Assembly: GCA_937916485.1 (NCBI GenBank)
Contig: CALFSV010000015.1
Coordinates: 1 to 64,000, forward strand
Origin: an uncultured Paracoccaceae bacterium
Lineage (GTDB): Bacteria; Pseudomonadota; Alphaproteobacteria; Rhodobacterales; Rhodobacteraceae
Reading direction: 5' to 3'
Length of the DNA: 64,000 bases
How positions within the stretch are numbered: position 1 is the stretch's first letter; each line of letters starts with the position of its first letter. Below the pieces are notes generated by a model. The model searched no databases. It was not told the origin of the DNA and was given only the letters and a program-made list of their open reading frames with translations. Of this stretch, positions 53,761 through 63,525 are shown one piece after another. The translations under genes and the position numbers were made by a program.

Positions 53761-56607
53761 TCAACGACCTAGCGACCACCAGCCCCGGCGTTTTGGCTTG
53801 TTCTCGTCGGCCTCAGCCTCGGCTTTCGGCGCTTCGGCGACAAGGGTGTCTGCCACAGGAGTTGCTGCCTCTTGCGAAGACGGGGCCTCTTCCGGAGCGG
53901 CCGCAACGGGCTCAGGCTCGGCAGGTGCAGCCACTTCTGCAGGTGCTGCTTCGGCAAGCGGGGCTTCCGCCTCGACAGCAGGTTTGGGCTTTGCGCGGCT
54001 GCGGCGGGGCTTCGGCGCGGGTGCGGCCTCTGCTTCTGTCGCTTCTGACGTTGCCACCTCTGGGGCTGTTGCCTCTGGGGCTGCCGCTTCGGTCTCTGCC
54101 TTGGCGGGCTTGGCCCTGCTGCGGCGGCGCGGCTTGGCCGCTGGTGCCTCTTCGGCAGTCACCTCTTCCACAGTCGTCTCTGCGGCAGCTGCCGCCTCGG
54201 GTGCAACGTCGGGTGCGACCTGCTCTTGAGTTGGAGCAGCCTCGGTCACTTCCGCATCGACAGCGGGGTCAGCCTTGGGCTTACGGCTACGCGAGCGGGT
54301 CCGTTTGGGTTTGGCCGCGACCGTTTCGTCGGTCTCTGCCGAAGCATCCGAACCATCGGCGTCACCGCCATCTGATCCATCAGCATCCGAACCTTCCGCA
54401 TCATTGTCGTCCTCGGAACCGGCTTCACGGGACTGATTGTCGCCGTTTCCGCCCCGCCGACGCCGCCGACGCCGACGCTTCTTGCGCGGTTGGCCCTCGG
54501 CGTCCGCGGCCTCGGCTGAATTGGGCTGGACCTCGGCGGTGACCGCCACGGCCTCCTCCTCGACCTCGTCCTCGTCCTCGGTCTCCTCGACGATCAGATC
54601 GTCGTCCTCGTCTTCCATCAAAAGCGCGTTGGCCGATACGACGGGCATGATCGCCTCGGGGACGGTGCGCGTTGCGGTCTTGAACTTTTCGATCTGGAAG
54701 TCCGGCGAGATCAGGCTGGGATCACCCTCGACCCTTACCGCCATGCCGTAGCGCATCTCGATCTGGGCAACGTTCTCGCGCTTATGGTTCATCAGGAAGT
54801 TCATGATGCCGAACGGCACCTTGACCAGAACCTCTTTGGAGCGGCCGCGAACGCCCTCTTCCTCAAGCTGACGCAGGATCCCAAGGGCGACGTTGTCGTC
54901 AGACCGCAAGAGACCAGTGCCATGGCAATGGGCGCAGGGCTGCGTCGTCGCCTCAAGCATGCCGGGGCGCAGGCGCTGCCGGCTCATCTCCATCAGGCCG
55001 AAACCCGAGATGCGGCCAACCTGGATGCGGGCGCGGTCTGTCTTGAGCTTGTCCTTCAGGCGCTTTTCGACGGCAGCGTTGTTCTTACGCTCGTCCATGT
55101 CGATGTAGTCGATGACAATCAGACCGGCCAGATCGCGCAGGCGCAGCTGGCGGGCCACCTCGTCCGAGGCTTCAAGGTTGGTCTTGAGGGCCGTCTGTTC
55201 GATCGACCCTTCCTTGGTCGCCCGGCCCGAGTTCACGTCGATGGCAACCAGCGCCTCGGTCACACCGATCACGATGTAGCCGCCCGACGGCAGTTGCACG
55301 GTCGGGTTGAACATGGCGGCCAGATAGCCTTCGACCTGGTAACGGGCGAACAGCGGCAGACCTTCGACGTAGGGTTTCACGTTCTTGGCGTGGGACGGCA
55401 TGATCATCTTCATGAAGTCCTTGGCCGTCCGGTAACCGTCCACGCCATCGACGATCACTTCGTCGATTTCCTTGGAGTAAAGATCGCGGATCGACCGTTT
55501 GATCAGGTCGCCCTCTTCGTAGATCTTGGCAGGTACAATCGACTTGAGCGTCAATTCGCGGATCTGTTCCCAAAGCCGCTGAAGGTATTCGTAGTCACGC
55601 TTGATCTCGGCCTTGGTCCGCTGGCTGCCTGCCGTGCGGATGATCAGACCGGCGCCATCGGGCACATCAATCTCGTTAGCGATCTCTTTGAGTTTCTTAC
55701 GATCTACAAGGTTGGTGATCTTGCGGCTAATGCCGCCGCCACGGGCTGTGTTTGGCATCAGGACGCAGTAGCGGCCGGCCAGCGACAGGTAGGTGGTCAG
55801 GGCAGCGCCCTTGTTGCCGCGTTCTTCCTTGACGACCTGCACCAGCATGATCTGGCGGACGTTGACCACCTCCTGGATCTTGTAGCGGCGTGGCCGGGGC
55901 TTGCGGGCGGGTCGCACGTCCTCGCTATCGTCCTCGTCGGCCACGGATTCGATCGTGGTGTCCTTTTCGACCTCGTCCACGACGACGTCTTCTGTGGTGT
56001 CAGGCGCCTCGTCGTCTTGGTCAGCGGCCGGAGTCTCGACTGGCGTTTCACCGACGAGTTCCATGGGCGACGAGCCTTCGGGGGCATCGAGCTGAGTGTC
56101 CTGACCTTCACCGTCCTCGGACAGGTCAATGGTCTCCATCCCGGATGCGTCCTGGGTGGCGACAGCGTCGGACGAGGCATCCGCGGCCTTGCTGCGGCTG
56201 CGCGAGCGGGTGGGGCGATTGCGGCCGCCATTGCGCCCGCCATCCTTGCCCTCATCATCGCTGCGCGACCGGGACCTGTTGTCGTCCTCGTCGTCGTTTT
56301 CGTCCGAGATGCTGGCGGCGTAGGCCCGTTCTTCAGCGATCAACGCTTCGCGATCAGCGACAGGGATCTGGTAGTAATCGGGGTGAATTTCCGAGAACGC
56401 CAGAAAGCCGTGCCGGTTTCCGCCATAGTCCACGAAGGCCGCCTGAAGCGACGGCTCGACCCGTGTGATCTTTGCCAGATAGATGTTGCCCGCTAGTTGG
56501 CGGCGGGCTGCGCTTTCAAAGTCAAACTCCTCGACCTTGTTTCCGTCAACCACCACGACGCGCGTCTCTTCCGCGTGGGTGGCATCGATAAGCATTTTCT
56601 TGGCCAT
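53761..56607 (-). CDS. rne: Ribonuclease E
   Basis: RNase E cleaves AU-rich single-stranded RNA and organises the degradosome. The 948-residue product starts MAKKMLIDATHAEETRVVVV. Its S1 domain is interrupted by an acidic, Ser/Arg-rich insertion (about residues 95-240). Catalytic parts include IDVNSGRATKEGSIEQTAL with the metal aspartates and the zinc link CAHCHGTG. The 330-residue tail is Ala/Glu/Pro-rich with basic patches KPKRTRSRSRKPK, KPRRRSRAKP and KPRRSRAKP, likely RNA-binding. I use the ATG at 56607, not 56622. The last residues RRGWWSLGR are a typical alphaproteobacterial end. Confidence 0.95.
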   Translation of the reverse strand: MAKKMLIDATHAEETRVVVVDGNKVEEFDFESAARRQLAGNIYLAKITRVEPSLQAAFVDYGGNRHGFLAFSEIHPDYYQIPVADREALIAEERAYAASISDENDDEDDNRSRSRSDDEGKDGGRNGGRNRPTRSRSRSKAADASSDAVATQDASGMETIDLSEDGEGQDTQLDAPEGSSPMELVGETPVETPAADQDDEAPDTTEDVVVDEVEKDTTIESVADEDDSEDVRPARKPRPRRYKIQEVVNVRQIMLVQVVKEERGNKGAALTTYLSLAGRYCVLMPNTARGGGISRKITNLVDRKKLKEIANEIDVPDGAGLIIRTAGSQRTKAEIKRDYEYLQRLWEQIRELTLKSIVPAKIYEEGDLIKRSIRDLYSKEIDEVIVDGVDGYRTAKDFMKMIMPSHAKNVKPYVEGLPLFARYQVEGYLAAMFNPTVQLPSGGYIVIGVTEALVAIDVNSGRATKEGSIEQTALKTNLEASDEVARQLRLRDLAGLIVIDYIDMDERKNNAAVEKRLKDKLKTDRARIQVGRISGFGLMEMSRQRLRPGMLEATTQPCAHCHGTGLLRSDDNVALGILRQLEEEGVRGRSKEVLVKVPFGIMNFLMNHKRENVAQIEMRYGMAVRVEGDPSLISPDFQIEKFKTATRTVPEAIMPVVSANALLMEDEDDDLIVEETEDEDEVEEEAVAVTAEVQPNSAEAADAEGQPRKKRRRRRRRRGGNGDNQSREAGSEDDNDAEGSDADGSDGGDADGSDASAETDETVAAKPKRTRSRSRKPKADPAVDAEVTEAAPTQEQVAPDVAPEAAAAAETTVEEVTAEEAPAAKPRRRSRAKPAKAETEAAAPEATAPEVATSEATEAEAAPAPKPRRSRAKPKPAVEAEAPLAEAAPAEVAAPAEPEPVAAAPEEAPSSQEAATPVADTLVAEAPKAEAEADENKPKRRGWWSLGR

Positions 56608-57038
56608 GATATCCGTTCGCACGACGACGCCCGCCGCAGCGCCAGGACGGATCCTGGCGGGGCATCGGTGCGTCTGTCATGTCTGATTAAGGCGATCCGC
56701 GCGTGGCGACAGGCCGCGCCCCTCGGGGCGTCTACTCTGTTGCCTGTATCGTTCGCGCGTTGCATCGCGGTTCTTCTCCAACGCGAGCCAGGATGGCCGC
56801 GCCCATTTTAGACCCGGCGCACCACGCAGGGCGGCACGCATATCGGGGCTATGACTTTGATCCTTGCGGACCATTCAAGTCTGCCACTGGCGTCCGGGGG
56901 AATGTCCCGTGCTCGCCGATGGCAGAAAACCTCTGGGGAGTGTCGCCATACACAAGGCGCACCTACCCTCCCGTCCTACATAAGGGACACAAGCCGCAAA
57001 TGACAATGGCTATGTTGAAATCGCACAAACAGACGGCG
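56608..57038 (-). promoter_or_regulatory. Long structured region upstream of rne
   Basis: About 430 bp without a credible gene. Near the rne start a perfect 8-bp stem with a 4-nt loop lies at 56640-56659 (CGCCAGGA with TCCTGGCG). Farther up, ACAGGC (56709-56714) pairs with GCCTGT (56742-56747) around an inner CGCCCC/GGGGCG stem. In E. coli the rne leader folds and mediates autoregulation by RNase E, and the same idea fits here. I could not fix a promoter. Confidence 0.45.
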
Positions 57039-57057
57039 CAACCACTGGTTGCGCCGG
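57039..57057 (-). terminator. Hairpin downstream of dctD
   Basis: GCGCAACCA and TGGTTGCGC form a near-continuous palindrome about 34 bp after the dctD stop, followed on the minus strand by a T-containing but interrupted stretch (GTCTGTTTGTG). It is a likely terminator of dctBD. Confidence 0.55.
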
Positions 57058-57090
57058 CGAAAGTTAGGACAGGGCCCGAAAGGTAGCAAT

Positions 57091-58422
57091 CTAAATGTAG
57101 TCGGACCGCTGCAAACCGTACTTTGCCATCTTTTCGTTCAAGGTCCGGCGCGGCAGACAAAGCTCGTCCATCACCCCGACAATCGACCCCTTGTGACGTC
57201 GCATCGTGTTGTCGATCAACATCCGCTCAAACGCCTCAACAAACTCTTTGAGGGGTTTGCCCTCGGTGGTCATGGTCGGGCGGGTTTCGTCGCTATCGGC
57301 CATCAGGAGGGATGCAATGGTCCCCGATCCCCTGCGGTTCTGGAGCACGGCACGTTCCGCCACGTTGATAAGCTGGCGGACGTTGCCCGGCCAGGGCGCC
57401 TGCAATAGCTGGGCCGCCTCCTGGGCACTGACCTCGGGGGCATCGCATCCGTATTCGTCGGCAAACTGCTCGGACAGGCGGGCAAAAAGGCTCAGGATAT
57501 CCTCGCCCCTCTGACGCAGTGGCGGAACGATTATCCGCAGAGCGGCCAACCGGTAAAACAGATCGGGGCGCAGCACGCTTTCGCAGGTCTTGCCTTCGTC
57601 CTGAAGATTGCAGATCGCAACGATCCGGGTTTCGGCCGGAGTGCCCTGATCGTTGATGGCAGTCAGCAGACGGGCCTGCATCCCCTGCCCCAGCGCCTCG
57701 ATATCCTCAAGGACCAGCGTACCGCCACGGGCTTCTTCATAGGCCGGCAGGTCGCCATCATCGTCCATCGGGCCGAACAACTTGCGCCCCAGGGTTTCCT
57801 CGTCATAGGCCGAACAGCTGATAAGGACGAACTTCTTGGACGCCCGACCGCCGACCGCATGCAGAGCGTGGGCGACCAGGGTCTTGCCGGTGCCTGTTTC
57901 GCCCTCGATCAGCACATGGCCATCAGCCTGCCCAAGGTCGAGGATGTCCTCTTTGAGCTGTTCCATCAGCTGGCTGGCCCCGATCAGCTTTTTCATCAGG
58001 GCCGAGCCGTCCGAAAGCTCGCGGCGCAACGCACGGTTGTCCAGCGTCAGGCGGCGGGCCTGGGTGGCCTTCTTGGCCAGTTCGGTCATGCGGTCCGGGT
58101 TGAACGGCTTTTCCAGAAAGTCAAAGGCCCCGACCCGCATCGCCTCGACCGCCATGGGTACGTCGCCGTGGCCGGTGATCATGATGACCGGCAGGGTCGA
58201 ATCCACGCTTTTGAGCCGCTTGAGAAGTTGCATGCCATCCATGCCGGGCATCTTGATGTCGCTGACCACGATGCCGGGATAATCCGGGCTAAGGCCGCGC
58301 AAGGCGTCTTCGGCGCTTGCGAAAGTCTCTGTGTCAAAGCCCGACAGGGCCAGCCATTGGCTGATGGACTGGCGCATGTCCTTTTCGTCGTCGACAATCG
58401 CCACCTTCATGGATTTGCTCAT
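57091..58422 (-). CDS. dctD: DctD-like response regulator with degenerate AAA+ domain
   Basis: The 443-residue protein has a receiver domain (D55 in VVSDIKMPG, K105), an AAA+ domain with Walker A GETGTGKT at 174-181, and a Fis-type helix-turn-helix near 411-437. After LFG (215-217) the sequence is PMDDDGDLPAYEE, so the sigma-54-contacting GAFTGA loop is missing. Walker B reads LVLEDIEA instead of LFLDEIGE. By family DctD activates C4-dicarboxylate uptake genes with sigma-54, but this protein probably works differently. It follows dctB by 10 bp. No dicarboxylate transporter genes lie in the window. Confidence 0.85.
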   Translation of the reverse strand: MSKSMKVAIVDDEKDMRQSISQWLALSGFDTETFASAEDALRGLSPDYPGIVVSDIKMPGMDGMQLLKRLKSVDSTLPVIMITGHGDVPMAVEAMRVGAFDFLEKPFNPDRMTELAKKATQARRLTLDNRALRRELSDGSALMKKLIGASQLMEQLKEDILDLGQADGHVLIEGETGTGKTLVAHALHAVGGRASKKFVLISCSAYDEETLGRKLFGPMDDDGDLPAYEEARGGTLVLEDIEALGQGMQARLLTAINDQGTPAETRIVAICNLQDEGKTCESVLRPDLFYRLAALRIIVPPLRQRGEDILSLFARLSEQFADEYGCDAPEVSAQEAAQLLQAPWPGNVRQLINVAERAVLQNRRGSGTIASLLMADSDETRPTMTTEGKPLKEFVEAFERMLIDNTMRRHKGSIVGVMDELCLPRRTLNEKMAKYGLQRSDYI

Positions 58423-58432
58423 CTGAGGCCTT

Positions 58433-60196
58433 TCATTCCGCGGCTTCTACTTTTTCTTGGAGAACCGGCAATTGCACCTCAAACACGGCGCCCCCGGTCG
58501 GAACGTTGCGTGCGGTTAGCCGCCCCCCAAGGTCGTTTACGATCCCCGAGGAAATGGCAAGCCCAAGGCCGACCCCATCACCAGGTTGTTTGGTCGTGTA
58601 AAACGGCTCGAACAGGGCATCGAGGTCTTCGATCCCCGGCCCATTGTCCCGGACCGCCAACTTGACGGTCTCTCCTACTGCGAGGATGATATCAATCTTG
58701 GGATCGCGAACGCCCTTCGTCGCATCCAGGGCATTGCGCAACAGATTGATGATCACCTGTTCAAGCCGCAAACGGTCGCCAAGGATCATGGCCGGTTTAG
58801 ATGGCAGAGTCCGGGTGATGTTGACCGTCCGGCTTTTGAGTTGCGGTTCCATCATGGCCAGGGCGGATGAGACACAAGCCTTTGTATCCAATGGCTCAAA
58901 TGCGTCTGCCCCCTTGCGGGCATAGGATTTCAGCTGGCGGGTGATCGCCCCCATCCGGTCGATCAGGTCGTCGATCCGCTGGAACGAGGACAGGGCCTCG
59001 TCAGGACGCTTGCGCGTCAAGAGCAAACGGGCCCCGGCGAGGTAGGTCTTCATGGCGGCCAGCGGCTGGTTCAACTCATGGCTGACCGCGGCAGACATCT
59101 CGCCCAAAGCGGCAAGTTTGGACGACTGCGCCAAGGTCTGCTCGGCCACCTGAAGGGTCTTTTCCACCTTTTCGCGTTCGGCAATTTCCCGCTGCAGGCG
59201 CAGGTTCAATGCGCGCAGCTCCGCCGACTCGCGCTGAAAGAACACCAACCGCGACGCCGTGCGGCGGGAACTAAGCCAGACACCAAACGTCAGTAGAATG
59301 GCGAATCCCATGATTTCAAGCGCCAGAACACCGTTCACCCTCTCGCGCACGCTGGAATAGGCGGTGAAACTGACGATGGTCCAACCCTGGAACGGCACCC
59401 GAAGTTCGCGGCGCAACACCGCCTCGCCGCGCACATAGGCATCAACCGGCAAGGCAGACCAATCCTGCGTGGCCCGGATCGCCCGTTCGATCGCCGATGG
59501 GGCAGACTGCACGGCAAGGGCAGTCGCCTCATCTTGCCCCCGCCAGCGCGGCTCTGTCGCCAGAATGATCTCGCCCTCGGCATTGGTGACGAGAACAGCA
59601 TCGGTGGTCCCGGCCCAGCTGCGTTCCAGCTTGGCCAGGTCCACCTCGACCGAAATCACGCCAACCGTGGTGCCACTGGCATCGATGCGGCGGGAATAGA
59701 CATAGGCATAGCCGCCGCTTTCGCGGCGGATCGTTGTGAATATGGTTGCGTTCGCGGCAAGGGCATCGCTGAAATAGGCAGCCTGGTCGTGCATCTCACC
59801 CAGCCGGTTGCGGTCCGTTGCCGCCACGATCCGGCCGTCCCGGTCATACAGCATGATCGACGCTGCCCCGATCTCGTCCACAAACGACAACAGGCGCAGG
59901 GTCGAGCGTGAATAGTCGACCGAGTTCAGCGCCCCGATCAATTCCGGGTCGCGGGCCAGAAGCTGAGGCACGATTGAATTTCGTTGCAATTCGCTGATCA
60001 GGTTGCCGGCGTAAAGCGTCAGGCGGACCTCGGCCCGGTTGCGGGTCGACTCGGTAAATCGTTCGGTCAGCAGAAGGTTGGTCCAGTAGACCACCGCCAG
60101 CGCGACAAGACAGAACACTGTTACGGCAATGCGGGGCACCCAGCGCCGACGCGCCGATGGGGTTCCTGTCTTGCTAGCAGTCAGCTCTGTGCTCAT
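58433..60196 (-). CDS. dctB: DctB-like sensor histidine kinase
   Basis: The 587-residue protein has a membrane helix near residues 22-45, a double-Cache-type periplasmic domain to about 290 and a second helix near 300-320. A coiled region leads to the kinase core with AAVSHELNQPLAAMKTYLAGARLL, NLLRNALDAT, DNGPGI and GLGLAISSGIV. DctB senses C4-dicarboxylates in rhizobia. The ligand here is unproven. dctD is directly downstream. Confidence 0.88.
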   Translation of the reverse strand: MSTELTASKTGTPSARRRWVPRIAVTVFCLVALAVVYWTNLLLTERFTESTRNRAEVRLTLYAGNLISELQRNSIVPQLLARDPELIGALNSVDYSRSTLRLLSFVDEIGAASIMLYDRDGRIVAATDRNRLGEMHDQAAYFSDALAANATIFTTIRRESGGYAYVYSRRIDASGTTVGVISVEVDLAKLERSWAGTTDAVLVTNAEGEIILATEPRWRGQDEATALAVQSAPSAIERAIRATQDWSALPVDAYVRGEAVLRRELRVPFQGWTIVSFTAYSSVRERVNGVLALEIMGFAILLTFGVWLSSRRTASRLVFFQRESAELRALNLRLQREIAEREKVEKTLQVAEQTLAQSSKLAALGEMSAAVSHELNQPLAAMKTYLAGARLLLTRKRPDEALSSFQRIDDLIDRMGAITRQLKSYARKGADAFEPLDTKACVSSALAMMEPQLKSRTVNITRTLPSKPAMILGDRLRLEQVIINLLRNALDATKGVRDPKIDIILAVGETVKLAVRDNGPGIEDLDALFEPFYTTKQPGDGVGLGLAISSGIVNDLGGRLTARNVPTGGAVFEVQLPVLQEKVEAAE

Positions 60197-60278
60197 GAGC
60201 CAAGATTAGGGGTAGCGCCCCGTCGCGGCAATATGCCGTCGTTCGGGCGCCACGCCCCTAGGCGTCGTTCCGCCCGGC

Positions 60279-60947
60279 TTAGGCCTCGACCATGGCGGAA
60301 ATCAGCCCAGTAAACAGGGCCGCCCCGTCGGTGCCACCATGGGCGGGGTCCACCGCCCGCTCCGGATGCGGCATCATGCCAAGAACACGGCGGTTTTCGG
60401 ACAGAACCCCAGCGATATCGTCAACCGACCCGTTGGGGTTGGTGATATAGCGAAACGCCACCCGATCCTCGCCCGTCAGGCGGCCAAGGGTGTCGGCATC
60501 GGCAAAGTAATTGCCGTCATGATGGGCGATGGGCAGGTTGATGGCCGCACCCGCTGCATAGGCGGCAGTAAAGGCCGAAGCTGTGGTAGATACCCGCAGA
60601 CCTTCGGTCCGACAAACGAACCGCAGCCCGGCGTTGCGCATGAGGGCGCCGGGCAGAAGGCCGGTCTCGGTCAATACCTGAAAGCCGTTGCACACCCCCA
60701 GGACATAGCCGCCCCGCCCGGCATGGGTGACCACCGCCTGGCAAACCGGCGACTGGGCAGCAATCGCACCACAGCGCAGATAATCGCCAAAGGAAAAACC
60801 GCCCGGAACGGCCACAACGTCAAGCCCGGCAGGCAGGCTGGCATCCTTGTGCCAGACCATTGTGACATCCGCCCCGGCCTGGCGCAGGGCCACGGCCATG
60901 TCGCGATCGCAGTTCGATCCGGGAAAGACGATGACAGCGGCTTTCAT
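60279..60947 (-). CDS. purQ: Phosphoribosylformylglycinamidine synthase subunit PurQ
   Basis: PurQ is the glutaminase of the three-part PurSQL enzyme. The 222-residue product has [30 protein letters not shown], the nucleophile [11 protein letters not shown] and [10 protein letters not shown] with the triad histidine. It is last in purC-purS-adh-purQ, 13 bp after adh. PurL is not in the window. Confidence 0.96.
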   Translation of the reverse strand: MKAAVIVFPGSNCDRDMAVALRQAGADVTMVWHKDASLPAGLDVVAVPGGFSFGDYLRCGAIAAQSPVCQAVVTHAGRGGYVLGVCNGFQVLTETGLLPGALMRNAGLRFVCRTEGLRVSTTASAFTAAYAAGAAINLPIAHHDGNYFADADTLGRLTGEDRVAFRYITNPNGSVDDIAGVLSENRRVLGMMPHPERAVDPAHGGTDGAALFTGLISAMVEA

Positions 60948-60960
60948 GGGCAGGCGCTCC

Positions 60961-61998
60961 TCAGTTCAGAAAATCGGTGATGACGGCGACGCCGGGCGGG
61001 GTCGGCCCGTTAAAGGCGGCAAGCTCGCCGCCCGTCTGGGACAGGGCGATCTCGCGGGCGATCATCGGGGACATGTCGATGCGGCCGGCCTCGATCAGGC
61101 TCAGCAGGCTCGGGTAGCGCCAGCTTGGCATGCCGCGGGTCCCATAGACAGCCAGGTTACCCATATAGACGGCATTCATGTTGATCTCCATCCGGGCGGT
61201 ATGACCGACCGGCATGCCCACCTGCACATGGCGACCCAAGGGGCGCAGACATTCGATCGAGGCATTGGTGGTGGCCGCGATCCCAAGCGCCTCGACACTG
61301 ACATGGGCCCCACCGCCGGTCAGGTCACGAATAGTCGCGGCGGTGGTGCCCTCCCTTGCATCCACCGCCGCTTCGGCCCCAAGGCTCAGCGCAAGCGCGA
61401 GCTTCTTGGGCACGATATCAACCGCTATGACGCGGGCCCCCAGGGCCCGGCCAAGAATAACAGCCGCCAGGCCAATGCCACCCGTGCCATGCACCGCCAG
61501 CCATTCGCCCGCCTGGACCGAGGCGCGGCCCGTCAGGGCATGCCAGGCCGTCGTGACGCGACATCCAAGCCCGGCAGCCACCGTCGGGCTCAGAGACGCC
61601 GGCAGGACGGCCAGATTGTGATCAAAGGGCACAGCCACATATTCGGCAAAGGCGCCAGGTTCGATGAACCCCGGAAGGCGCTGGTTTGGGCAGGTATGGC
61701 CCTGCCCCGACTGGCAGGTCGGACAGGCGCCACAGGCCAGGATAAACGGGGCGACCAAGCGGTCACCCACACGGTGCCGCGCGCGGGGGCCGGCCTCAAC
61801 AACCTCACCGCAATACTCATGGCCACCGATCTGGCCGGGCTTGACCCGGGGATGCTCCCCCGTCCAGCCATGCCAGTCAGAGCGGCAGACGCCACAGGCA
61901 AGAACCTTCAACACCACGCCATCCTCGGGACAGACCGGGTCCGGCACCTCCTCGATGGAGAGGTCGGCGTTGTATTCTCGCAAGACCGCCGCGCGCAT
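60961..61998 (-). CDS. Zinc-dependent alcohol dehydrogenase family protein
   Basis: The 345-residue MDR enzyme has catalytic zinc ligands in [11 protein letters not shown] and GGHEYCGEV, the structural zinc cysteines in [15 protein letters not shown] and the NAD motif [13 protein letters not shown]. Substrate is unknown. It sits tightly between purS (3 bp) and purQ (13 bp), an unexpected cargo in a purine operon. Confidence 0.9.
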   Translation of the reverse strand: MRAAVLREYNADLSIEEVPDPVCPEDGVVLKVLACGVCRSDWHGWTGEHPRVKPGQIGGHEYCGEVVEAGPRARHRVGDRLVAPFILACGACPTCQSGQGHTCPNQRLPGFIEPGAFAEYVAVPFDHNLAVLPASLSPTVAAGLGCRVTTAWHALTGRASVQAGEWLAVHGTGGIGLAAVILGRALGARVIAVDIVPKKLALALSLGAEAAVDAREGTTAATIRDLTGGGAHVSVEALGIAATTNASIECLRPLGRHVQVGMPVGHTARMEINMNAVYMGNLAVYGTRGMPSWRYPSLLSLIEAGRIDMSPMIAREIALSQTGGELAAFNGPTPPGVAVITDFLN

Positions 61999-62001
61999 CG
62001 T

Positions 62002-62241
62002 TCAGGCGATCTCCACCCGGTAGCTCTCGATTACGGTGTTGGCCAAGAGCTTCTCGCACATCTCGGCCACCTTGGCCTCGGCGGCGGCGCGATCGGACCC
62101 GGCCAGGTCCAGCTCGATCACCTTGCCCTGACGGACCGCCTCGACCCCCTCAAAACCAAGGGTGCCAAGGGCGTGACGCACCGCTTCGCCCTGGGGATCA
62201 AGGACACCCTGTTTCAACATGACATGAACAATGGCTTTCAC
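62002..62241 (-). CDS. purS: Phosphoribosylformylglycinamidine synthase subunit PurS
   Basis: PurS is the small structural subunit that carries ammonia between PurQ and PurL. The 79-residue product (V-KAIVHVMLKQGVLDPQG at the start, ending YRVEIA) has normal length if translation begins at the GTG at 62241 with GGGG upstream. The frame open to 62373 runs through a repeat and purC and is not credible. Confidence 0.94.
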   Translation of the reverse strand: MKAIVHVMLKQGVLDPQGEAVRHALGTLGFEGVEAVRQGKVIELDLAGSDRAAAEAKVAEMCEKLLANTVIESYRVEIA

Positions 62242-62255
62242 GTGACGATCCCCTG

Positions 62256-62277
62256 CTTCGCTTCGTTCCAAATACTC
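62256..62277 (-). repeat. Copy 2 of the 22-bp intergenic repeat core
   Basis: On the minus strand it starts GAGTATTTGGAACGAAGCGA, differing from copy 1 at only a few positions. It lies inside the purC-purS gap and its 3' end is next to the purS ribosome site. Confidence 0.65.
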
Positions 62278-62290
62278 AAAAATCGACGGC

Positions 62291-63052
62291 TCAGTTGATG
62301 AGGGTCGGCTTGGGACGGTGGGTAACGTTCGAGGGCAGAACGCCCAGCCGCCGGGCCACCTCCGTATAGGCATCCGTCAATGAGCCAAGATCACGGCGGA
62401 ACACGTCCTTGTCGAGCTTTTGTCCCGTCTCGATGTCCCACAGGCGGCAGCTGTCGGGGCTGATCTCATCCGCCACCACAAGCCGCGGAAAATCGCCTTC
62501 CCAGACCCGGCCGATCTCGATCTTGAAATCCACCAGCTTGATACCGACGCCGTGCATGACCCCGGACATGAAATCGTTGACCCGCAGCGCCATGGCCACA
62601 ATGTCATCCAGATCCTGCTGCGAGGCCCAGCCAAAGGCAACAATATACTCTTCGGGCACCAGCGGGTCGCCCAGCTTGTCGTCCTTGTAGCTGAACTCGA
62701 CGATCGGGCGCGGCAGCACGGTGCCCTCCTCGATCCCCATGCGCTTGGCCATGGAGCCAGCCGCAAAGTTGCGCACGATCACTTCCAGCGGGATGATCTC
62801 GACCTGGCGGATCAGCTGTTCGCGCATGTTCAGGCGCTTGATAAAGTGGGTGGGCACGCCGATGGTCTGCAAACCGACCATGAAGAACTCGGACAGGCGG
62901 TTGTTCAGAACACCCTTGCCCTCGATCACGTCCTTCTTTTCGCCGTTTCCGGCGGTGGCGTCATCCTTGAAGTATTGCACGAACGTTCCCGGTTCGGGGC
63001 CTTCGTACAGGATCTTGGCCTTGCCTTCGTAGACCTTCTTGCGACGTGCCAT
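62291..63052 (-). CDS. purC: SAICAR synthase (phosphoribosylaminoimidazole-succinocarboxamide synthase)
   Basis: PurC joins aspartate to CAIR in purine synthesis. The 253-residue product begins [20 protein letters not shown] and has [31 protein letters not shown] and [13 protein letters not shown], all diagnostic. The start at 63052 is chosen over the frame open to 63085. It heads purC-purS-adh-purQ and is divergent from the ATPase zeta gene across 145 bp. Confidence 0.96.
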   Translation of the reverse strand: MARRKKVYEGKAKILYEGPEPGTFVQYFKDDATAGNGEKKDVIEGKGVLNNRLSEFFMVGLQTIGVPTHFIKRLNMREQLIRQVEIIPLEVIVRNFAAGSMAKRMGIEEGTVLPRPIVEFSYKDDKLGDPLVPEEYIVAFGWASQQDLDDIVAMALRVNDFMSGVMHGVGIKLVDFKIEIGRVWEGDFPRLVVADEISPDSCRLWDIETGQKLDKDVFRRDLGSLTDAYTEVARRLGVLPSNVTHRPKPTLIN

Positions 63053-63197
63053 CGTCTCTCCACTCTGCGCCCGACATCGGCCCATACCTGGGTCCGGCTG
63101 CGCGATAGAAATGGGTCATACGCCAACCCCCCCTTGCGGGCAAGCCATCGCGCAGGCATATCCTTGGTGTAAACGCAGCAACAGCCGAGGACCCGCC

Positions 63198-63512
63198 ATG
63201 TCCACTTTCGACGAACGCGAAAACGCCTTTGAATCCAAATTCGCCCATGATGCCGAGATGCAGTTCAAGGCAGAAGCCCGCCGGAACAAGCTTTTGGGCC
63301 TCTGGGCCGCCGAACTCATGGGCAAAACCGGCGACGAAGCCGCCGCCTACGCCACTGAAGTCATCCGCTCCGATTTCGAAGAAGCCGGGGACGAGGACGT
63401 GTTCCGGAAGGTGTCCGGCGATCTTGATGACAAGGCCGACGAACAGACGATCCGCACCCAGATGGCGGCCTTGATGATCGAGGCCAAGGCCCAGTTGCTC
63501 TCCGAGCACTGA
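63198..63512 (+). CDS. DUF1476 protein, F1-ATPase zeta inhibitor subunit
   Basis: The 104-residue all-helical protein (STFDERENAFESKFAHDAEM at the N-terminus) matches DUF1476. As I recall, Paracoccus denitrificans zeta of this family binds F1-ATPase and blocks ATP hydrolysis through its N-terminal segment. GAGGA precedes the ATG. No atp genes are nearby, as is usual for this gene. Confidence 0.92.
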   Translation: MSTFDERENAFESKFAHDAEMQFKAEARRNKLLGLWAAELMGKTGDEAAAYATEVIRSDFEEAGDEDVFRKVSGDLDDKADEQTIRTQMAALMIEAKAQLLSEH

Positions 63513-63525
63513 GACAGGCGCAAGC

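Noticed and set aside
56870..56945. GCCACTG-like and GGGGGAATG-like boxes resembling a cobalamin riboswitch
   Set aside because: The order and spacing of conserved boxes do not fit, and no cobalamin-related gene lies downstream on that strand.
56703..57086. 127-codon plus-strand frame in the rne upstream gap
   Set aside because: Composition and codon positions do not resemble the neighbours, and the stretch holds hairpins of the rne leader.
60847..62298. 483-codon plus-strand frame antisense to adh and purS
   Set aside because: High third-position GC leaves the opposite strand open; the composition is His/Gly/Asp-rich and no motif is visible.
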